Made by a program: the position numbers and the translations under genes. A stretch of 64,000 bases of DNA from Gloeothece verrucosa PCC 7822 (lineage in GTDB: Bacteria > Cyanobacteriota > Cyanobacteriia > Cyanobacteriales > Microcystaceae), in assembly GCF_000147335.1 (NCBI RefSeq), contig NC_014533.1, positions 682,001 to 746,000 of the forward strand. The letters run 5' to 3'. Shown here piece by piece: positions 40,001 through 46,000 of this stretch (position 1 is its first letter; each line of letters opens with the position of its first letter). The notes under the pieces are model-generated. The model saw only the letters and a program-made list of their open reading frames with translations. It had not been told where the DNA came from and did no database searches.

Positions 40001-43000
40001 GGAACCCAATAATGCTGGGAATGAAGATTATGCTGTCTTTAACGGGAGTGGAGTAGGACGCTGGAATGATGCACCCCCTAACTACGCCAGCTTACGAGGA
40101 ATCGTCGAGAATGATGGGACAACGCCGTTACGGACTAATATCTGGCAAGGGGCTAATTGGGTATTGTACGATCCTAGTGGACGAGTTGTGGCTAATCCCA
40201 GTGCCAATAGTCCAGATTTTCAATATAGTTTAGCCAGCAGTGGAGTTTATACCCTAGCGGTTTTAGGAAACAGTAGCAGCCCGTTTAACTATGAATTCCA
40301 GGTAACAGACGTTACTCCCACCTCAATAACATCCTCTGGACTCAATCAATTACAAAGTGGTAGCCTTAACGCCGGACAGGTCATTAATTATAATTTCAGT
40401 GCTAACGCCGGGACTTTAGTCTATTTAGATACTCAAGATAATAGTAGCTGGCAAATTCGCTATCGTTTACTTAACCCTGATGGTAGCTTCCTTTTCAGCG
40501 ATCACGATGGAACAACTGATCGCCTTCCTTTCAACCTCTCCCAAAGCGGACAGTATACTTTACAAGTCTTTGGCTATTACAGCAACACCACCGGTAACTA
40601 TGAATTTAATTTACTCGAATTACCCAAGAGTTTAGCCTCTCGTGCCGCTAATTATTTAGAACAGGGTAGCACTATCTCAGGTAGCCTCAACAGTGGAGAA
40701 ACTAAGATTTATAGCTTTGAGGGACTCCAAAATAACAAAGTCATGTTGAATATGATGAGTGCTAATGGAGTACGAGTCAGCCTCTATAATCCTAACGGAA
40801 CTCAAATCTTTAGCGGCGACTACGATTCTTATTATCAATGGTATGATAACGGGCTTTATTCTCTGGCCCAAAACGGCAAATATTATCTCGCTGTCAGCGC
40901 CTTTACCGGAGCAAATCGCAATTATTCTTTCCAATTCCTCACCCCAACCGAAGCCCCCGAAATTGCTTATGGAATCAGTGAGCAAGGAACTCTAACCCCT
41001 GGACAAGCTTCCACCTTCTATACTTTACAAGCTAATGCCGGTGAGCGGCTGTTCTTTGATATCCAATCTACTAACGCCCCTAACGGCAATTATCGCTGGA
41101 TTCTTTACGGTCCGGGAAATAACGCTCTTTTCAACCAAGAACTACGCTACAACGCCGAAGTAACCTTGACAGCCGGAGGGCAATATACCCTCTATCTCCA
41201 AGGCGGGCCTGATGCAACCCCTATTAACTATCAATTCCGCGTTTTTAACCTCGATCAACCCATCCGTGACATCTTAACCCCCGGCTCTGGGGAACAGTCG
41301 AGTAATGCCACAGGTGCGCTAGGATTGTTTGATGTCAAGTTAGGGGTACGAGATGGACGCGGCGGTACAGCCGTACAAGACTATCAAATTCGCCTTTGGC
41401 CTGACCCAGAAAATAGCAATCCCGTTATTATTAGTAACCCAGAAACCCGCTTGGCTCTCGATACTAAAGCCTATCGCTATCAACTTAATTCTATCGATCC
41501 CGATGGCGATCCCCTAATTTATCGACTGTTGGATGGCCCGGCGGGTGCTTTCATCAATGGTGAGACGGGAGAATTACTCTGGTTCCCAGAAACAAACGTT
41601 AAACCAGGGGATAAAGCAACCTTTAGCGTTGAAGTTAATGATCGCCGGGGCGGTTTCGATAAACAAACCTTTAGCGTTGATGTGTTTGGTGGACTAGGAA
41701 CCATTCGAGGAGGCGTATTTGATGACCTCAATGGGAACGGTTTCCGGGATACTAAACTCATTCGAGGGGACGATCCGGCCTTAATCTTTACTATTGATGT
41801 TTCCGGTAGTACCGCCGCTCCCTTCCGAGGGAAAGGAGACTATGAAAATATTAAAACTGTTGTCGATGCACAAGTGGCTGCGGCTCAAGTGTTGTTAGAT
41901 GCAATTGTTGCTCAAGGGGCGGGCGATCGGGTTAAAGTGGGATTAATTCTGTTTGGGTCCGATGCAACGATTCAAGATTTAGACCCCACTACCCCAGGGT
42001 TACAGCAATACATAACCGTCAACGCCGATGCCGATCATAATGGAAGACGAGACTTCGACCAAATTCTCAAAACCCTTCGTCCTGGCATGATTCCGGGTGG
42101 CACAGATATACATAAAGCCCTCGATAAAATCGATACCCTTTTCGATGTGCTGCCGGGCGATCCAAACTTCATCTTTATGTCTGATGGTTATGATAGCGAG
42201 TTTGATAAAGCTAGAGCTAAAGTTACTATCGATGACCTCAAATCTAAAGGGGGCAATATCACCGCCTTTGCCATTGGAGAAGCCGCCACTACAGAAAACT
42301 TAAAAGCGATCAATCCAGATGCGATTCAAGTTGTGGACTTTGACGAACTGTATAACATCTTCTTTGGGTTTGATGACCGCTATGCGGTTGAACCCTGGTT
42401 AGAAGGGGTAACGGTTTATCTCGACCTCAATAATAACCAAGTTCTTGATCGTAATGAACCCTTCCGAGTCACGAAAGAGGATAACAGCGTTAACACATTA
42501 GGCAATACCAAGTATTACTATACCTTTGACAACCTGCTGCCCGGTAACTACACCGTGCGGGTAGAAGTGCCTAACGGCTCCCTCTTAACTGCGCCTCCAG
42601 CGAACCAGATACCGGTCATTGATACGGTAACCCTGCAAGGGGAAACCTTTAATCATCTCTTCGGACTGAGTAAGATAAGTGATCCCCCCAATGCTGACCC
42701 GATTTTCCTGTCCACTCCTCCGACTAAGGTGCAACTGAAGGCGGGACAACTGCTCAAATATGATGCAGATGCGCGTGATGTTAACGGCGATCCCCTCACC
42801 TATCAATTGACTTTCGCTCCCTCTGGGATGACCATTGACCCAGAAACGGGAATTGTCGTCTGGAACCCCACCAAGCAACAAGTTGAACAAGCTTATCAAG
42901 AATTACGACAACTTAACCAAGCTGCAATTGATAGAGGACGTTTAGATTTAGTCCAGCCCTTACCTCTGTTTAATGTCCTCATCTCGGTTAAGGATGGGCG

Positions 43001-46000
43001 AGGCGGCACAGCATTGCAATATCTTAACGTTGAACTGCTCTCTGATAATCACCTGCCGGTTTTCACCTCAATTGCGCCCGAAAACGCGATCGCCCAAGTC
43101 GGTAAACCCTTCCGCTATCAAGCTGCCGCTCAAGATCCCGATGGAGACACCGTGACTTACTCCTTAGTTGCAGGGGCACCGGCGGGAGTTAGCATGGATG
43201 CAAATAAGGGATTACTCACTTGGACTCCAGCAAGTAATCAGTTAGGAGCCAGAGAGTTTACGATTAAAGTTGCTGATGGAAAAGGAGGAGAAGCCCTGCA
43301 AACCGTCTCCCTAGTCGTTAATGCACCTATCCCAAATCAAGCACCAGTAATCACTTCTAATCCCCGCACTAGCACCCGTACTGGTGAGGTTTACTTCTAC
43401 CAAGTTCAAGCCAGTGATCCCGATGGGGATGTTTTGACTTATAGTTTACCCGTCGCCCCGGCAGGGATGACCATTAACAATGGTTTGATTACCTGGCAAA
43501 CGACAGCCGCTCAATCGGGAAGTCAAAATGTTACCTTACGAGTCAGTGATGGGCAAAGTTTCACCGAGCAAAGTTTTAGCGTTACTCTGGCTCATCGCAG
43601 CGCGAATAACATCCCTATTATTACCTCAAGTCCTAACACCGTTACCAATCTCGAACAAACCTATAGTTATAACCTGACGGGACAAGATGCTGATGGGGAT
43701 CTGCTGTTCTGGAGTTTAGAAACAGCACCGGCAGGCATGGTGATTGATACCCAAACAGGGGCATTACGCTGGCTTCCGACTAGCAGTCAATTAGGGCAAC
43801 ATTCGGTGATTGTTCGCTTATTTGATAATTTTGGCGCGTTTTCCACTCAAGAATATACCTTAACGGTCAATGGAACCAATACTCCCGCCAGAATTGTCTC
43901 TACCCCTATTACCCGCGCCGCAATTAATCAACCTTATACTTATAATCTTACAGCGACCGACCCAGAAAATAGTCCCCTCAGATACAGTTTAGGGCGTAAA
44001 CCCAACGGAATGACTATAGACTCAACGGGCAAAATTGCATGGATACCCACCCAAGCCGGCAATTATGATATTGACCTCATTGTTACCGATGTACAAGGCG
44101 CAACCACTACCCAAACCTATCAGCTAGTCGTAGGAACACAAGCTATTAATCGCGCCCCCAATATTACCTCAACACCTCAATTTGTGGCTAATGTAGGCAG
44201 TTCTTATCAATACCAAATTCAAGCCAGCGATCCCGATGGGCACACCTTGACCTATCAACTCGTAGACGCGCCTCAAGGGATGACGATTAATGCTAATACG
44301 GGGTTAGTACAATGGAACAATCCCATTACAGGTAATTATAAGGTTGTAGTTGCGGCTTTTGATTCCGAAGGATTAGGAGTAACTCAGGGTTACACCTTAA
44401 ATGCTAAAGTCAACAGTCTACCCGTGATTCGTTCAACCACTCCCCCGGTTAGCGCGACTCCCGGCGTACCCTACCGCTACGACATTCAAGCTACCGACCC
44501 AGATGGCGGAAGTTTAACCTATACCTTAGATGCCGCTTCTGTGGCTAAAGGGATTACGTTAGATGATCGAGGGAGACTAAGTTGGACTCCTTCTGCCTCT
44601 CAAACCGGAAACCAAACGATTACCTTAACCATTACCGATGCAGCAGGGGGACAAGTAACTCAAAACTTTAATCTAACCGTTGCACCAGATACCACTGCTC
44701 CAAAAGTTACTCTCATTCGCAGTGTCAATATTGCTAATCAAGGTGATGAAGTTTTCTTCCAAGTGAGAGCGACCGATAATATTGGTATCGCCAATCTACA
44801 ACTTCTCGTTAATAACCAGCCTATCCTAGTAGATGCTAATGGGGTTGCTCGCTTGAAAGCTGCTCAGGTAGGAACACTAGGGGCAAAAGCGATCGCCACT
44901 GACCTCGCAGGTAATAAGAGTGAAGCCACTACAAGCATATTAATTCTAGATGCAACCGATACAGAAGCCCCCACTGTCCAGTTAGATTTATCGAGTATTA
45001 GCAACGGTACAATTACCGCACCCACCGCCATTCGGGGCACAATTAATGATTCAACCCTGCAATATTACACCCTCGAAGTTGCGCCACTAGAAGGGAATGC
45101 ACCCTTTAAAGAGATTTGGCGCGGAACAACCTCGGTGACTAATGGGGTATTAGGTCAGTTAGATCCCTCATTGCTTGCTAATGATACTTATAGGTTACGA
45201 GTGACCGCTTATGATGCTGGGGGTCATATTAGCACTCTTGAAGATACCATCAGCGTAGCAGGGGATTTAAAACTGGGCAATTTCCAACTCTCCTTTACAG
45301 ACCTTGAAATTCCCGTGAACGGTATTCCTATTACGTTGACTCGTACTTACGATACTCTCACTGCTAACAATCAAGATGACTTCGGTTATGGCTGGCGGAT
45401 GGAATTCCGGGATGCAGATTTACGGACAAGTGTAGGTAAAGATGAATTCTTCGATGAGTATGGCATTCGGGATAACGGGTTTTATAATGACCAAACAAAA
45501 GTCTATATAACCTTACCTGGAGGCAAGCGAGAAGGATTTACTTTTCGGCTTAAAGAATATAACTCAGTAATTAATGCTTATCTGCGACGTGCGGCTGCCG
45601 GTGCAGGAGTTAGCGAAGATACGGGGCTTTACATTCCTTCTTTCATCCCTGATGAAGGGGTAACTAGCACCCTAACAGTGCCTACGTCTGGAATTGTCCT
45701 CCTGCGAGGTGACGATGACCGCGCTATTCCCTTTAGTGGAGGGAGTGCTTATCGCTTCTATAATCCTCAAGACTGGGGCGGCTATTACACCTTAACCACC
45801 CAAGACGGCATCGCTTATCAAATTGATGCTCAAACAGGAGATATTAATAGTATTACTAATACAAACGGCAACAAACTTAGTTTTACTGATGCAGGAATTA
45901 CCAGTTCGACGGGTCAGCAAATAACCTTTGAACGGGATAGCAAAGGGCGAATTACTGCTGTTATTGATCCTTTGGGGAATAAAATTCAATATCAATACGA

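Noticed and set aside
40677..40985. 102-codon antisense ORF in the giant gene
   Set aside because: Shadow ORF within repeat coding sequence.
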